Positions 1 to 11,000 of a DNA stretch of 64,000 nucleotides are shown here, piece after piece. Made by a program: the position numbers and the translations under genes. Under the pieces are notes generated by a model that did not search any database, was not told the DNA's origin, and was given only the letters and a program-made list of their open reading frames with translations. Numbering within the stretch: the first letter of the stretch is position 1; each line of letters starts with the position of its first letter. The stretch spans positions 2,108,001-2,172,000 of the forward strand of contig JAXBDG010000009.1 of assembly GCA_036320915.1 (NCBI GenBank). Direction: 5' to 3'. Source of the DNA: Linnemannia elongata. Its lineage: Eukaryota > Mortierellomycota > Mortierellomycetes > Mortierellales > Mortierellaceae.

Positions 1-313
1 CTAGCCTCCCCCTGTCCAGGAGGCCTGAGATGAAATAATTCTCAGACGCACAAAGTGCATGGACAGAGTGAGTATGCCCACTATATGGCTACGTTAACCT
101 GGTGATGAGCCAGTCTGAATGCCGTGTGGAGCCGGCCAAATCGGCGGACCGCTTAGACAAACCTTTCGCTGAGCCTGACGAGCTTTGGACTCAGGGACAG
201 CGACTAGGTCTATGGCTACTGGGAGAGTTCACTTGATAGTGCCCTTTTTATTCCTTTGAATGCCTCCTGGAGTTGTTAACTAGAGAAATAAATCGCAAAC
301 AAAAAAAAAAAAA
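1..313 (+). mobile_element. possible 3' tail of a non-LTR retrotransposon
   Basis: No reading frame stays open here. The segment ends in an AATAAA-like stretch (285-290) followed by a run of A's at 301-313, as a LINE 3' end would. Nothing coding for reverse transcriptase lies inside the window, so any body of the element would lie to the left of it. An ordinary mRNA 3' end with an A tract is the alternative. Bases 314-522 hold only the region downstream of the HEM14 stop and show nothing I recognise. Confidence 0.22.
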
Positions 314-522
314 GGAGGGCCCGTTTTTGCCCCTGAAGGGTACCCCCGAGATGCGGATCATGTGCGAGGATTCTCTTCTATCGGTGGAGCTCGAGCCGTG
401 CACAGCGGTAGTCCTGCTCCCGATCGCGATGAGAACCCCAAATGGAACGTATCAGACCTACTCCGCGGCATCACCCCAAGAGCATGTTGACTGAATGGTC
501 CGCGGTCTTCAGAACAGTTTAT

Positions 523-2583
523 TTATAGGAACCAGGAACGCTCAAGGCCAGTGATAGCATCTTGGCGTCCAACAAGCTGTGCCTCTCCATCATCCTCCTC
601 CTCCAGTTTTGACACTACAGCCTCAGCGACCTCCCTGGCGTTCTTGATACAGTCATTGACGCTGACGCCCAGATACCCAGCCCCCGTGACAGCCAGGAGT
701 CCATCGAAGTCCTTTCGGAGGGACTGATCCAAGGTTTGCATGCGCTGCAGGTGGCCGACTAGGTACTGCGGAATGCAGTCATGGTGGATATGGACTTTGA
801 CCAACTCGGGCGCCGCGTCGATCTTCAAATGTTTCTTGACAGCATCCATCGCAGTCTTCGCAAAGAAATCACTCACGTCCTCCTTGTGCGATCCAGTCAA
901 CTCCAAATCCAACGTCGATGCTCCAGAACCGGATCCAGACGCGATTTGAGAGAGGGCCTCGTTAAACATGTGTCCTCCAATCATGGCCGTCAATTTCAAA
1001 GTCTTGCCCTGGCTCTCCCCTTTGTCCTGCTCCGGGATCGCGCAGGAATCAAAGACAACGCCTAGGAGTCCCCGATGGTTGACGGCTGAGTTTTCCGAAC
1101 GAGGGATCAGGTATCCGAAACCGGGTGAAGCCAGACGAGCCTGTTCGGCTGAGTAGACGAGGTTGACGACGGCGACGGTGACCGAGGGGTTGTGAGTCAA
1201 TTCTGGGTAGGGCTTTGACAGGAGTTTTTGGAGTTTGAGAGGTGGTAATGCTGAGATGACCGCGTTGGCATGTACTGGTTCCTGTCCCTTGATCGATATC
1301 TTTTTTTTTTGTGGCATTAATTAATTTGATCTATTGTTGTGATATGTATACCGCTTGAAATGTAACAACAATAAAGGAGAACAATAAAAACAAAAAGCTT
1401 ACCCGAACATCGCGGCTGTCAAGGTTGGCGTCCAGCTTTTCAACGATACTGTCCTTGTGAATGTCAACACGACCACCCTTAACAAGATCCTTCTCCAGAG
1501 ACCGTGACAACTCCTCCAGTCCATCCGTAAACGAATAGATGCTCGTCTTGTCCACAAACTCCTGCAGATCCGGCATCTCCTTGACAATCTTCTCTTTCAG
1601 CGTCAGATCCCACGGCGTCTCAACCGCACCACCGCCCATCAACATCCCCAACACAATCGATCCATAATCCTTCTCCATATGATACAGCATACCGAACGTC
1701 GACCGGACCGATAACTTACTGATATCACCCGCATATATCCCATGCACCATCGCCGAGATCAAGTCGTCCGAGAATCCCTTGCCAAAACGACGAGTGATAA
1801 AGTCCTGGATACTCTCGTCCTCCTGTCCGCTTCCGCCCTTGACCAGATCCAATCCAGCTCGGGGTATTTTTGCAGCGAGGAGGGGGTGTGTCAGAGCACC
1901 CATGATGGACGAGGGTAACTTGTGAAGGGTCTTGTGTGAATAAATGTATCGGTTCTTGGCGGCTGGCGACGACTTGGACACTGGTTCGATCTTTGAGTCC
2001 AGGCCGAGTTCTCTGACCTATGTTGGACCATTGAGCGACATAAGATAGAACAATGCCTGTTAGTCTATGGGAAGAAAAAAAAACCTAGAAGTAATAGATA
2101 CTCTCTCTCTATCTCTCGTGAGAAAAGAATAAGCAGCGAATAATTGAAGCTATTGACCTCTCCCTGCTCCTCTCGCGAGAAAAAACACAAGCAACGCAGC
2201 AAGCAAACAGAAGCAGTCGGACATCTCCTTCCTTCTCTCGTGAGAAAGGAACAAGCAGCAAGCTACCGAAGTTATCGGACCTCTACTTCCTTTTCTCACT
2301 CGTGAGAAAAAGATTATTTTCGGCTTACCATTTCAAGGGTGTTGAGGCCACTGATACCTTGTGGTCGCAGCGAACGAGGCCCTCTTTCCAGGAGAACAGA
2401 GCCCTTTCCGTTTGGGTGTTGAGGGTCGGCGACACGATCTGAATGCAGCCATCCTCCTGTCCGTTTGGTTCCTTCGATGAGGGTGATCTTGACGTTGGAG
2501 GGTGCTGTCCTTGCCAAGTACCATGCCGTAGACAGACCCGAGATTCCGCCGCCGAGGACAGCGATGTGGGTCCGAGGGGCCAT
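523..2583 (-). CDS. HEM14: protoporphyrinogen oxidase (heme biosynthesis), 3 exons
   Basis: FAD-dependent oxidation of protoporphyrinogen IX to protoporphyrin IX, the penultimate step of heme synthesis, at the mitochondrial inner membrane. Exons 2583-2329, 2017-1403 and about 1299-523 join in phase 0 to give about 548 aa, normal for the family. A Rossmann dinucleotide-binding motif GGGISG lies at residues 11-16, followed by an acidic strand end (LIEGTKRTGGWL). The C-terminus carries the family signature GYLGVSVNDCI near residue 498. The start at 2583 sits directly before the FAD motif. Intron 1 (311 nt) contains a tandem repeat, listed separately. Intron 2 ends in an A-rich acceptor, and another AG 12 nt further on could be used in the same frame. 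No clear mitochondrial presequence precedes the FAD fold, as in many of these enzymes. Confidence 0.93.
2110..2310. repeat. intronic degenerate tandem repeat, about 60-bp period
   Basis: Four copies of a near-palindromic core, TCTCGTGAGA or TCTCGCGAGA, start at 2114, 2171, 2236 and 2298 (spacings 57, 65, 62; the last copy begins ACTCGTGAGA). Each is followed by A-rich sequence, and the first three also by an AAGCAGC/AAGCAACGCAGC-like segment and a GAC(A/C)TCT-like end. The array makes up most of intron 1 of the protoporphyrinogen oxidase gene. Confidence 0.8.
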
Positions 2584-2862
2584 TCCTTTCCTGAGTGTGA
2601 ATGAAAAGGAAGGTTTATTGAGGGTGTGAGGAGAAGGAAGAGGTGTGACCTTTGGTGGAGTTGTTTGGCGGTTGGGGTGTGATGTAAAAAGTGGGAGGTG
2701 TGAGAAAGTGATCAAGAAAAGAAAGAAAGGGAAAAAAGGAAAAGAACTAAAAAGGTGGCCACAAGACACAAGAAGGTTAAAACAAACGCGGTCAATTACT
2801 CACGCGCAGCCAGACAAATACAAATGATAAGTCGCGTTTTATTAACTACCCTTTCCTCCATC

Positions 2863-5667
2863 TTAGAACAAAAAGGCATTGCTATCGCCATGGAACCACT
2901 CGCCGTACAAGTTGGGCCTCTCCCCAGCCAAGAACTGCCTGTAAGCCTCCTTCATCAACCCCATCCAGCTCTGCTCCTCAATCGGTGTCAGCCAGTTGTT
3001 ATGCCAATGATACGCATATGCTCCCATCACAAAGACCTCCGGACCAGCCGTGAAGCCCTTCTTCTTCTCCTCTCCTTCCTCTTGTACCAGCTGCTGCTGC
3101 TGTGGGCATACAGAGTTGCTGGCACTTTTGAACGCATCAGGGAAGGTCCGGAGATCCTCAACAGTCATCTCGCGGTCAGTCTTCAGACCAGTCTTGGACT
3201 CGGCATCGTCGACCCGGAGCCAGAGGGGGTCAAACACAGCGACAGGCATCATGACCAGACCATTGTTCTCGATCGCGCTGTCCTGGGGTCGCAAATATCC
3301 GCGTAACCGGGCTGGGTGGTAGATCTCGTTGGGTCGCATCTCTCCACGTTTAAACAATCGACGACGGTGATGATGATGATGACGGTGAGATGAGACCTTC
3401 GCGGCAGGGCCGATAGGAGTTGCAAAGAGAGAGTCACCATCTGATGAACCGAGAGCGTCGTCCTCGCCACCGTCATATCCTGCTTGGTTGTCAGCTGACG
3501 GAGTATCAGCAGAAATGGCAGGAGTAAGAGAAGACGTTGGAGCAAAAGGTACCACGGGTTTGGACTCAATGACCATTTTAGACTTGCCGGCTCGCACGCG
3601 CTTCTTGTCTCTGTACTCGGTCTTGACTTGCACAGCTTTCTTCAAGCGGAGAGGGTCCACACCTGTCGCTCCGTCCTTTGTAATCTCGACCTTGATGCTC
3701 TGTTCCTTGATCGCCTTTCGCAGCTTCTCTTCCTGGATTTCTTTTTCTTTCGCACTGGCGCCATCCAGGATTCGACGAGCGACACTGCTACCCTTGTTCA
3801 ACCTCAGGATTGCGGTGTTGTACAGCAGCTGGTTACTCCACTCATACGCAAACTCCATCTCGGCGTCGTAGAAGGGTGACATGTCTCGGAGAAGTAACAC
3901 GTCCGCGTCCAGGTACATGCCTCCGTATCTGTTGAGAATCAAGAACCGGGCCTCGTCCGACAGGGCGACCGGTGGAGTGATTAGGGCGGTGCTGGGTTTG
4001 GTGTCCATTGAGCCCGCTTCACCTCCTTCTAAGGGTTGATAAAGATCGTCACTGTCGGCTGAGGGTGCTGGCGTCGGGTAGGCGAATGCGTGTTGTGCTT
4101 CCTGGTTCCAGACATGGAACTTGATGTATTTGTTCAGTGGCTCCGAGACGAGATCCTTGGCAAAGTTGTTCCGAAGATAGTCCTCTGCCACGCTTCCAGG
4201 AAGATTTGAGGAGTCGATCCACAAGTGTAACCGGGCACGGTCCAGGGGTTGCGAGAAGAGGAAAGAGTGTGCCGACAGCGACAGCTTGTCCGTGATGACC
4301 CCTTGCCAAAAAATATGGAAATCCATCATCCCCGCCTCCTCCAGCTCATCCTCTTCTCCCACTCCACCATGGCTAGGAATGGTTGTTGCCGTGATTGCTG
4401 AAGTGGTGGTGACAATTCTATCGACAGATCCTGACCCGGTCTGTCGTTGATACCCGTCAATAATTGACCCTGCGGCTGTCGTTGACTCACTCTCCACCTC
4501 AGTGTTGTCGCCCTCGCTTGTAGCCACTTGGGAAGGGTGCCTTTGAATCCGATTAGGCCAGGAGCGGGCCTCATGCGAGGGGATCAGGTAGAGGTGCTCC
4601 TTTGTTAGGTAGTCCAAACAGTGGGCAGAGGTGTGAATCGTTCTGTCGCAGGGCTCTAATATCGCGGTGTGGTTGATGATCCAGCCCCGGAGGGGCCGTT
4701 CCATAAACAAAGGTCGTTGTTGCAGGCGTTGCTGTCGCTTGGGTGAGTTTGCTGTCGCCGCTCCTGGTGCATCTTGTTTGTGTTGTTCTGATGGTGTTAT
4801 TGAAGAGTCAGGCGAATACGGATCCTGGGCCCTTGTTGCTGCCGCTGTTGTGGTTGGCGCAGTCATCTGTTCTTGTTCCTGGCCTGCATTCTTGTTGTAA
4901 ATGTAATCAGTCCAGTCCTCGTACGATGCAAAATCCATCTCAGAACCAACAGCTGCAGAGGAGGGAGACAAAGTCTCATCCTGCAGGCCAGCAGAGGCAG
5001 CAAAAGAGGCGATACGGTCTTGTGCAACCTTGGAGTGACAGAACTTTGCAAAGGCCTTCAAGTTCAAGGCGGCGACTCTGGCGTTGTTGGTGCTGATCAG
5101 GGCTGGGTAGGGCTCCTTGTCTAGTTGCTGTAACCTCAACAACTTTGCAGCCTTCCTCCGACGGCGTTCCTCCTTGAGTCGTTTCTGTTCTGCCTGTTCT
5201 TGCTTAAGACGATCCTTTTCGCGCTGCTTCCGGTTCCTGCGAGGTGGGTCTTGTGATTGCGATTGTGATTGTGATACAGGTATTGTTGTTGTAGAGTCCG
5301 AAGGGATGTTGTTCTCTTGTGACGGATCCTTCATCATTGGGCGGAGCTCTGACTCTGGTAGAAGGAAGGGTCGGCCGGGGCCATCGAACCCTGAATCAGC
5401 AAGGTCTGGCTGGCCCTCCTGGAGTTGCTGAGATCCCTGCTTGAGTTTATTCTGTGTTGACTGGTGCTGGTGCTGATGTTGGTTGTGGTGTTGTTGGTGA
5501 AAGATGACAGATTCTGATGGCTCACCATTGGCGTCAGTGGAGAGAGGGATACCATTATCATTATTGATGTCGATACTGGACCAGACTCTGAAGTAGAAGA
5601 AGGAAGCGAACGTGCAGAGTGCGACCAGAAGGGCTGCGATAGCCTTGAACTGTCCTACATACGGCAT
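2863..5667 (-). CDS. type II membrane glycosyltransferase with DXD motif (GT32-like), 934 aa
   Basis: Single exon. A short N-terminal cytoplasmic tail is followed by one membrane segment (about residues 8-28, FKAIAALLVALCTFASFFYF), as in Golgi type II glycosyltransferases. The catalytic part begins near residue 450 (HIFWQG). It has a nucleotide-sugar/metal-binding DAD triad at 587-589 in GGMYLDADVLLLRD and a C-terminal HWHNNW stretch typical of sugar-binding-region DXD (GT32) enzymes. Between them lie His/Gln-rich tracts, a very basic Lys/Arg/Glu-rich helix (about 140-185), Thr/Ser-rich spacers and an R/H run around residue 770. These make the protein about twice the usual length. The likely role is glycan assembly in the secretory pathway; the exact sugar transferred cannot be told. 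An alternative is an OCH1-like or alpha-1,4-GlcNAc/galactosyltransferase-like subfamily. Confidence 0.8.
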   Translation of the reverse strand: MPYVGQFKAIAALLVALCTFASFFYFRVWSSIDINNDNGIPLSTDANGEPSESVIFHQQHHNQHQHQHQSTQNKLKQGSQQLQEGQPDLADSGFDGPGRPFLLPESELRPMMKDPSQENNIPSDSTTTIPVSQSQSQSQDPPRRNRKQREKDRLKQEQAEQKRLKEERRRRKAAKLLRLQQLDKEPYPALISTNNARVAALNLKAFAKFCHSKVAQDRIASFAASAGLQDETLSPSSAAVGSEMDFASYEDWTDYIYNKNAGQEQEQMTAPTTTAAATRAQDPYSPDSSITPSEQHKQDAPGAATANSPKRQQRLQQRPLFMERPLRGWIINHTAILEPCDRTIHTSAHCLDYLTKEHLYLIPSHEARSWPNRIQRHPSQVATSEGDNTEVESESTTAAGSIIDGYQRQTGSGSVDRIVTTTSAITATTIPSHGGVGEEDELEEAGMMDFHIFWQGVITDKLSLSAHSFLFSQPLDRARLHLWIDSSNLPGSVAEDYLRNNFAKDLVSEPLNKYIKFHVWNQEAQHAFAYPTPAPSADSDDLYQPLEGGEAGSMDTKPSTALITPPVALSDEARFLILNRYGGMYLDADVLLLRDMSPFYDAEMEFAYEWSNQLLYNTAILRLNKGSSVARRILDGASAKEKEIQEEKLRKAIKEQSIKVEITKDGATGVDPLRLKKAVQVKTEYRDKKRVRAGKSKMVIESKPVVPFAPTSSLTPAISADTPSADNQAGYDGGEDDALGSSDGDSLFATPIGPAAKVSSHRHHHHHRRRLFKRGEMRPNEIYHPARLRGYLRPQDSAIENNGLVMMPVAVFDPLWLRVDDAESKTGLKTDREMTVEDLRTFPDAFKSASNSVCPQQQQLVQEEGEEKKKGFTAGPEVFVMGAYAYHWHNNWLTPIEEQSWMGLMKEAYRQFLAGERPNLYGEWFHGDSNAFLF

Positions 5668-6403
5668 TGTTGGACAGAAGGGAATGTAGGACTAAAGGAG
5701 AGTGAGGGAATAACGGTGAGGAGAGTGGGAGTAAGATGAAGGAAGAGGGTTAATTGAAAGAGATAAAGAGGGAGAGTGAGAACGCGTGTGCGGAAAGAAT
5801 GATTGTGAAGAAGACAAAGAGGAGGAGTGAGATGATCGATTGCCAATCCTTTGCTGCGTGAGTGAGAATATAAGAGGAGGACCCTTGTTATTTTGTGGTG
5901 CGATCCACAACAAGGAATTGTCGATGCCTGATAATTCCTCATTCCATCCTCTCCTGAAATGAAACGGAAGTAGGATTCTCTTAGTAGTTTGCCTTCATTT
6001 CAGGGGTTAACAGATAAACACACATGGATACACTATTCAAGGACACATATTCCAATTCTTCTACGCGTGTCTACCTATTGTGGCTGCCAGGTCCAATAGT
6101 AACGTCGGTTCATATCCTTGAATAAAAATAAAAAATAGGCGCGTTAACCATTTAACCCTAGCCTGAGGGCAGTAGGTGGGATGGTCTGGATGCTCCTTTA
6201 CTGAAGTTCCTGGCACCCTGCTCCGACTATCAGACCCATGTCCATCACACGTTCCCGTTCCTCCTTCTCCAATAGCACGCGAAACTCACAAATCCATAGC
6301 CTCTAACCTGAATCGCCCCTTCTTCCTTGCTTTTTCAGCATTTCATCTTCGTCATCGTGTTCGCCTGTTTTGTGAGACGCGTTTTGATATTGTCGCGTTT
6401 TTA
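5668..6403. other. intergenic region upstream of the glycosyltransferase
   Basis: The first 200 bases are purine-rich on the + strand, so CT-rich on the strand of the glycosyltransferase gene, consistent with its promoter or 5' leader. The rest shows no conserved frame. Similarity to the WD40 gene begins only near 6404. Confidence 0.5.
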
Positions 6404-7809
6404 CGCAGACAGGAGAGTTGGCGATTGTCTTCGAAGGCCATACATTCCCTGTTTACTGTATGACCTATTCCCCCGAGAGTTCTCAAATTGCTTCAGGTGA
6501 TGCCAATGGAAGGATTGTACTCTGGGATGCGATCACGGGCGAGATTAAGCAGCGGCCATCTTAAAACCGTGAACGGCATTGCATACTCAACAGACGGCCA
6601 TCAGATAGCCTCCTGTGGTTATGATGGCTCCATTCGCGTATGGGACTCTTCCAATGGCGAGATACTCGCCGCACTCTCTGGTCATCTGAGCATCGTGACC
6701 AGTGTCGAATACTCACCTACCGGCGACTTCATTGCATCAGGCTCAATCGACGGAACTGTGCGGCTTTGGAGAGTTGGAGGAAAGGTTTTGTCGCATGGGG
6801 ATTTGAACAGAGACCAGGACAAATGGAAGTGTGTTGCTCTCTCGCCCAACGGTGAGCAGGTTGTTACGTGTGGTTCGCAAGGCAAGGTGCAGTTCTGGGA
6901 GACATTGTCAGGAAAACCAGGTCTCACTATAACAGATCATACTTACGTAGTCGGCAGGGTAGCATTTTCCCCTTGTGGTCAGCGAATCGCAGCCGCCTGT
7001 TCGGACCGCGTCGTGCGACTATTGTGTGCAAGAACTGGGACAACTATGCATGTTTTCAGTGGCCACCAAGGGACGATCAACTCTGTTACCTTCTCACCAG
7101 ATGGCTGCCACATCGTTTCGGCCAGCCAGGATACGACCATCCGAACATAGAACAATGAGACGGGCGAGCCAGGGTTCATTCTGGCGGAGCACACCGATGG
7201 TGTCCGTGCCGCCGTGTACTCATCAAGCGGTCATCAGATTGCATCCACCGGCGGGGACATGACGGTTCGACTATGGTGCGCGCAAACAGGAAAACAGCTT
7301 TTTACTTGGTTCATACCCAGATTTTCATTCACCTGCTAAACTATGCCGACGACCAACAGCTCATAACCTTGGAGTTGTATAACGGCATCGTTCGATTTTG
7401 GAACCCTCTTACTGGCGACTGCGTTAGTCAACAGGAGATTGCAGATGTGGGGAGCTGCTACTATTCACCCGACCGGCGACTCATGGCTACAGGAAGCAAA
7501 GATGGATTGCTACATTTGTGGGATCGGTCATCGGGCGTCTTTGAGGAGGTTTTTCGATCTGTAGTTGGGCGTTGTTTAACCATTCGATGGATTCGGGGCG
7601 CCGAGTACACTTACCTTACAACATTCGGTCTCAGCGCGGTTCGTGTCTGGAAGCTGGTTGAGAACGACAGCAATAAGTTTGAGTTGCGATTGCTCTGGAG
7701 CCTTGGGGAGAAAGAGCTTTTCCTGGCGGATACAAACCTGACCGGTGTTGTTGCATTGGGTCCTGGGGATATTGAGTTGGTGAAGCAGCGAGGGGCATTA
7801 TCGAGTTGA
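6404..7809 (+). pseudogene. 5'-truncated, frameshifted copy of the STAND/WD40 gene (WD40 part only)
   Basis: Conceptual translation across frames gives ten WD40 units matching repeats 5-14 of the intact gene at 37863-43094, including its closing stretch (here DIELVKQRGALSS). Homology begins abruptly inside repeat 4, at the codons for a QTGELAIVF-like stretch. Everything upstream (NTPase and pentapeptide repeats) is missing. Defects seen: a stop at 6562-6564 with a frame change just after it, an in-frame stop at 7148-7150, and another frame change between about 7310 and 7340. Local DNA identity to the intact copy is still high, for example around 6595 versus 41800. This looks like a partial duplicate that has lost function. 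Short open pieces (6488-7150 and 7273-7809) could still be transcribed. Multiple sequencing errors are an unlikely alternative. Confidence 0.85.
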
Positions 7810-8003
7810 AGGATTAAGACGGCGAAGCAACGGAAGAGCTTGCACACGAGAACTTGTACACGAGGAATAAAATACTAGATATTTTCCTTTTGCATCATGG
7901 CTCTTGGGTATCTTGGCAGTGGTCCTCATAGTCATTTTATTAACACAATACAACTTGGTTTATGGTTAAAAGTATGATCTTTATTCTCTCTTTCTCCACG
8001 CAT

Positions 8004-11000
8004 TCAGAAAGAAAAGATAGTCCTCATATCCATAGGTTTCCCAGACCCCAACTGAGGGACCTGATCCAAATCCCTCTGCTTCATAAAATGCCTCATACTC
8101 GTCAATAGTTCCTCATATGTCTGTTCACGCTTCTGACTTAAACATTGGATCCAGGCATAAGAAACCGCACCCCTGGCCATGGGGGACGTGTAAGGCTGAG
8201 GAAGACTGTATCCGAGTGGGTTGGGTTCTCCTGCATCGGGGAGGTCGTGTTGGGAGGGTGAGTTCCAGTTTGTGATAGGGTTGGTTTTTTTGTGGTGGTC
8301 GGCGATAATGGCGGCGTCTTTTACGGATGCGCGGATATCGGCAGAGGCTTGGTCGTCCCTGCAGCCAGAGAACATGACGACATTTCCCTTTGTCTTCCTG
8401 AACAGCGCCATCTATGTTTGCACACAATGAAAAAAAAGGGTAAGATGGTTAGCAATGAGCGACAGTTTCAAAGTATCACAGTGACAAGGCTTCCAAGTTC
8501 TGTAAGAAAGAAAGTAGTACCTTGCGTGCTTCTTCCATGCCCTCGTCATCAGTTTCCTCTTCGTTCTCAGTCTCGATAGACACCTGCTGAGGGGCGACGA
8601 CACTTGTCTCCTTCACTGCAGCAGCAACAGCAGTAGCGGCAACAACAGTCTCAGCTTCGTCGACCTGAGTCTCAGTAGCTGACTGAATCCATGCTTCAGA
8701 GTCGCACTCAATCCCACGATGATCCATCTCCGAGACGCCCAAGATCCCCATATTGTGCACAGATTTCGACCTCTTCCTGGGTGAAGGATGAAGATCTCCT
8801 CCCTCATCAGCCACTGACAGCAATGACGACGATCCTGTAGTAGCAGTAGGGGGCCACAAGGATGCCACGGTTTGCTCCTCCTCGTCCGTGACGGTAGGCT
8901 CAGAGAGTTGGAAAGTCGGGTAGTTGTTGCTGGCGGGTGCCTGATCACTGTTCCCATTCTTGTCGTGAAGCGAAGAAAGGGAGGTGTTGGATCCAGACCG
9001 AGCAAGGCGCTGCTCAGGACTACAACTACCATTCTGGACATCACCACAATCGGTAGTCGTCAACCGGGGCACGCACTCGTCCATCGCAGTATCACCATCC
9101 TGACCATTCGAATCGTCCGCAGAACGAATCGATCGCTTGCTATGAGCCTGAGGCGACCCCCCAATCAACGGAGACCCGCCCTCCTTGACATGGATCGCTG
9201 GGACGCCACCAGGCGGGGCAAGGTGCCCATCAGTCGTCGTGACCGCGCCATCCGTATACTGCGCAATCACAGGCGTCGATGTCCCGCTGTTGGAAGCCGA
9301 CAAGGTGACCATAGTAGTCGTTGTCGTCGTTGTAGTGGTTGTCGTCTGTGTCTGAGTAGCATTGTTGGATCCAGGGAGGTCAAAGACGACATCCATCGAA
9401 GCCGACATGGCAGCCATAGCTCCAACTTTGGTCCTTGTGACTTTCTCCAGTGCTGTGACATGGTTTCCATTGTAGACATATGGTAAATCAAGCATGGTTC
9501 CTATTGTGTGTGGACGACCATCATCGGGGAAATAAACAAAAAATAGACATGCATTAATACGCAGCGCTCAATCATTGGATCTCCGGATAGCAACTCTTCG
9601 ATCTCAAGAAGGACAAGAAATATGCTTACCACTGTGGCATGCATCGACAAGAGCGGTGAGCTGAACTCCTGCTGGTAATTCCTTGACGAGCAGATCGTAC
9701 ATCTCATCGTCCGAGATGATTCCTGTTCGCAGATAGTCGCACGGGTAAATGATCTCGTCGTATCCATCCGTTTCGTCGCCCACTGTTCAGAAAGCATAAA
9801 CAAGGATAAATAAGGGATGGACCAGAAGGGGGGGTTGTTAGAATCGAACTGTCTCATCAAATGTTACAGTGCTACAGGAGGGGAGAGAGTCAACGCGGAG
9901 AAGTATCAATGTATCCATGCCCTACTGCTTGTCCTCATCCTGAAGGGCCAGTTAAGGATCATTCAATCAAAGAGAACAAGAAAAAAGTGCAAGAGAGGGA
10001 TGTGAACTTACAATGTTCGGTTTTGCCGTTGTAGGAAAAATCCTTAATCCGTCCTCCGTGTCCTGTTTTCAAAGTGTCCAGGTGACCAAGCGTGAAGGAA
10101 AAAGAGGAAGCGACAATGGAGAAACGCAAGGCAAGGAAGGCAAGGAGAAGGAGATAATGAGCGGGCGAGAGGCAACAAGACAAAAGAGAAAAAAAAAGAA
10201 GGGAGGATTGCGAGTGAGAAGGGGAATGAACGACGCATAACCTTCAACTTGTGCATACTCAGGGGCCGTGCGTTCTCTCTCTGTCTCCTTCTGTCAAGGA
10301 CAGAGCGTGTGAAATACACCACAATGCACAAACAGACATCGGATATCGGAGAGGGACTGCAGCAATGCGCACAACACTACATCAACAAACAAAAACAAAA
10401 CAAACAAACAAAAAATAGACGACGGAGGGGAAGATGCCTACCTGCGTAGTGGAAGAAAAGGGAATCTTGGGGCTCTGCATCCTTGACGAGCCACTTCATC
10501 CAGTACCGGATGTTGGCCGCAGTGGGTCGCTTGTCCTCGTAGATCTGATCATCGGTCAGCATGATCGTGTCCTGGTACCTGAAACCGTAGTAGCCATTCA
10601 GAAACCCAAACACGTCGCGCGTATCGTTGATGCACCCGAGAAGCTGGTTGGGATCACCAAAGTAGTTGATTCCAATGAGCAGTGCCTTCTTCCTCCGGGG
10701 GCGGGTTGGGGGTAAAGGAATCACTCGCGGGACAACCGCTGTGGACGAGGAAGCTGCTCCTTTCGAGGGGACTGCACCGAGGGCTCCTGGCTTGAGACTG
10801 TTAGCCTTGGTAGACGCATGGGCCGAATCCTTGGAACCCTGAGGGATGGTGTCGTTGTCGTGGTCAAAGTACTTATGGTCAGGCGCATCAGGCATGTCCG
10901 TGGGTCCTTTAGTGTTTGTTGTTGCTCGTGTGGGAGTTTTCTGCCCTGGCAGCTGGCTGATCGGTGTGTATGTTGAGCCATTACTGCTTGCACTGTCGTG

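Noticed and set aside
8872..9486. 204-residue open frame, plus strand
   Set aside because: Antisense shadow of the low-complexity metacaspase spacer exon.
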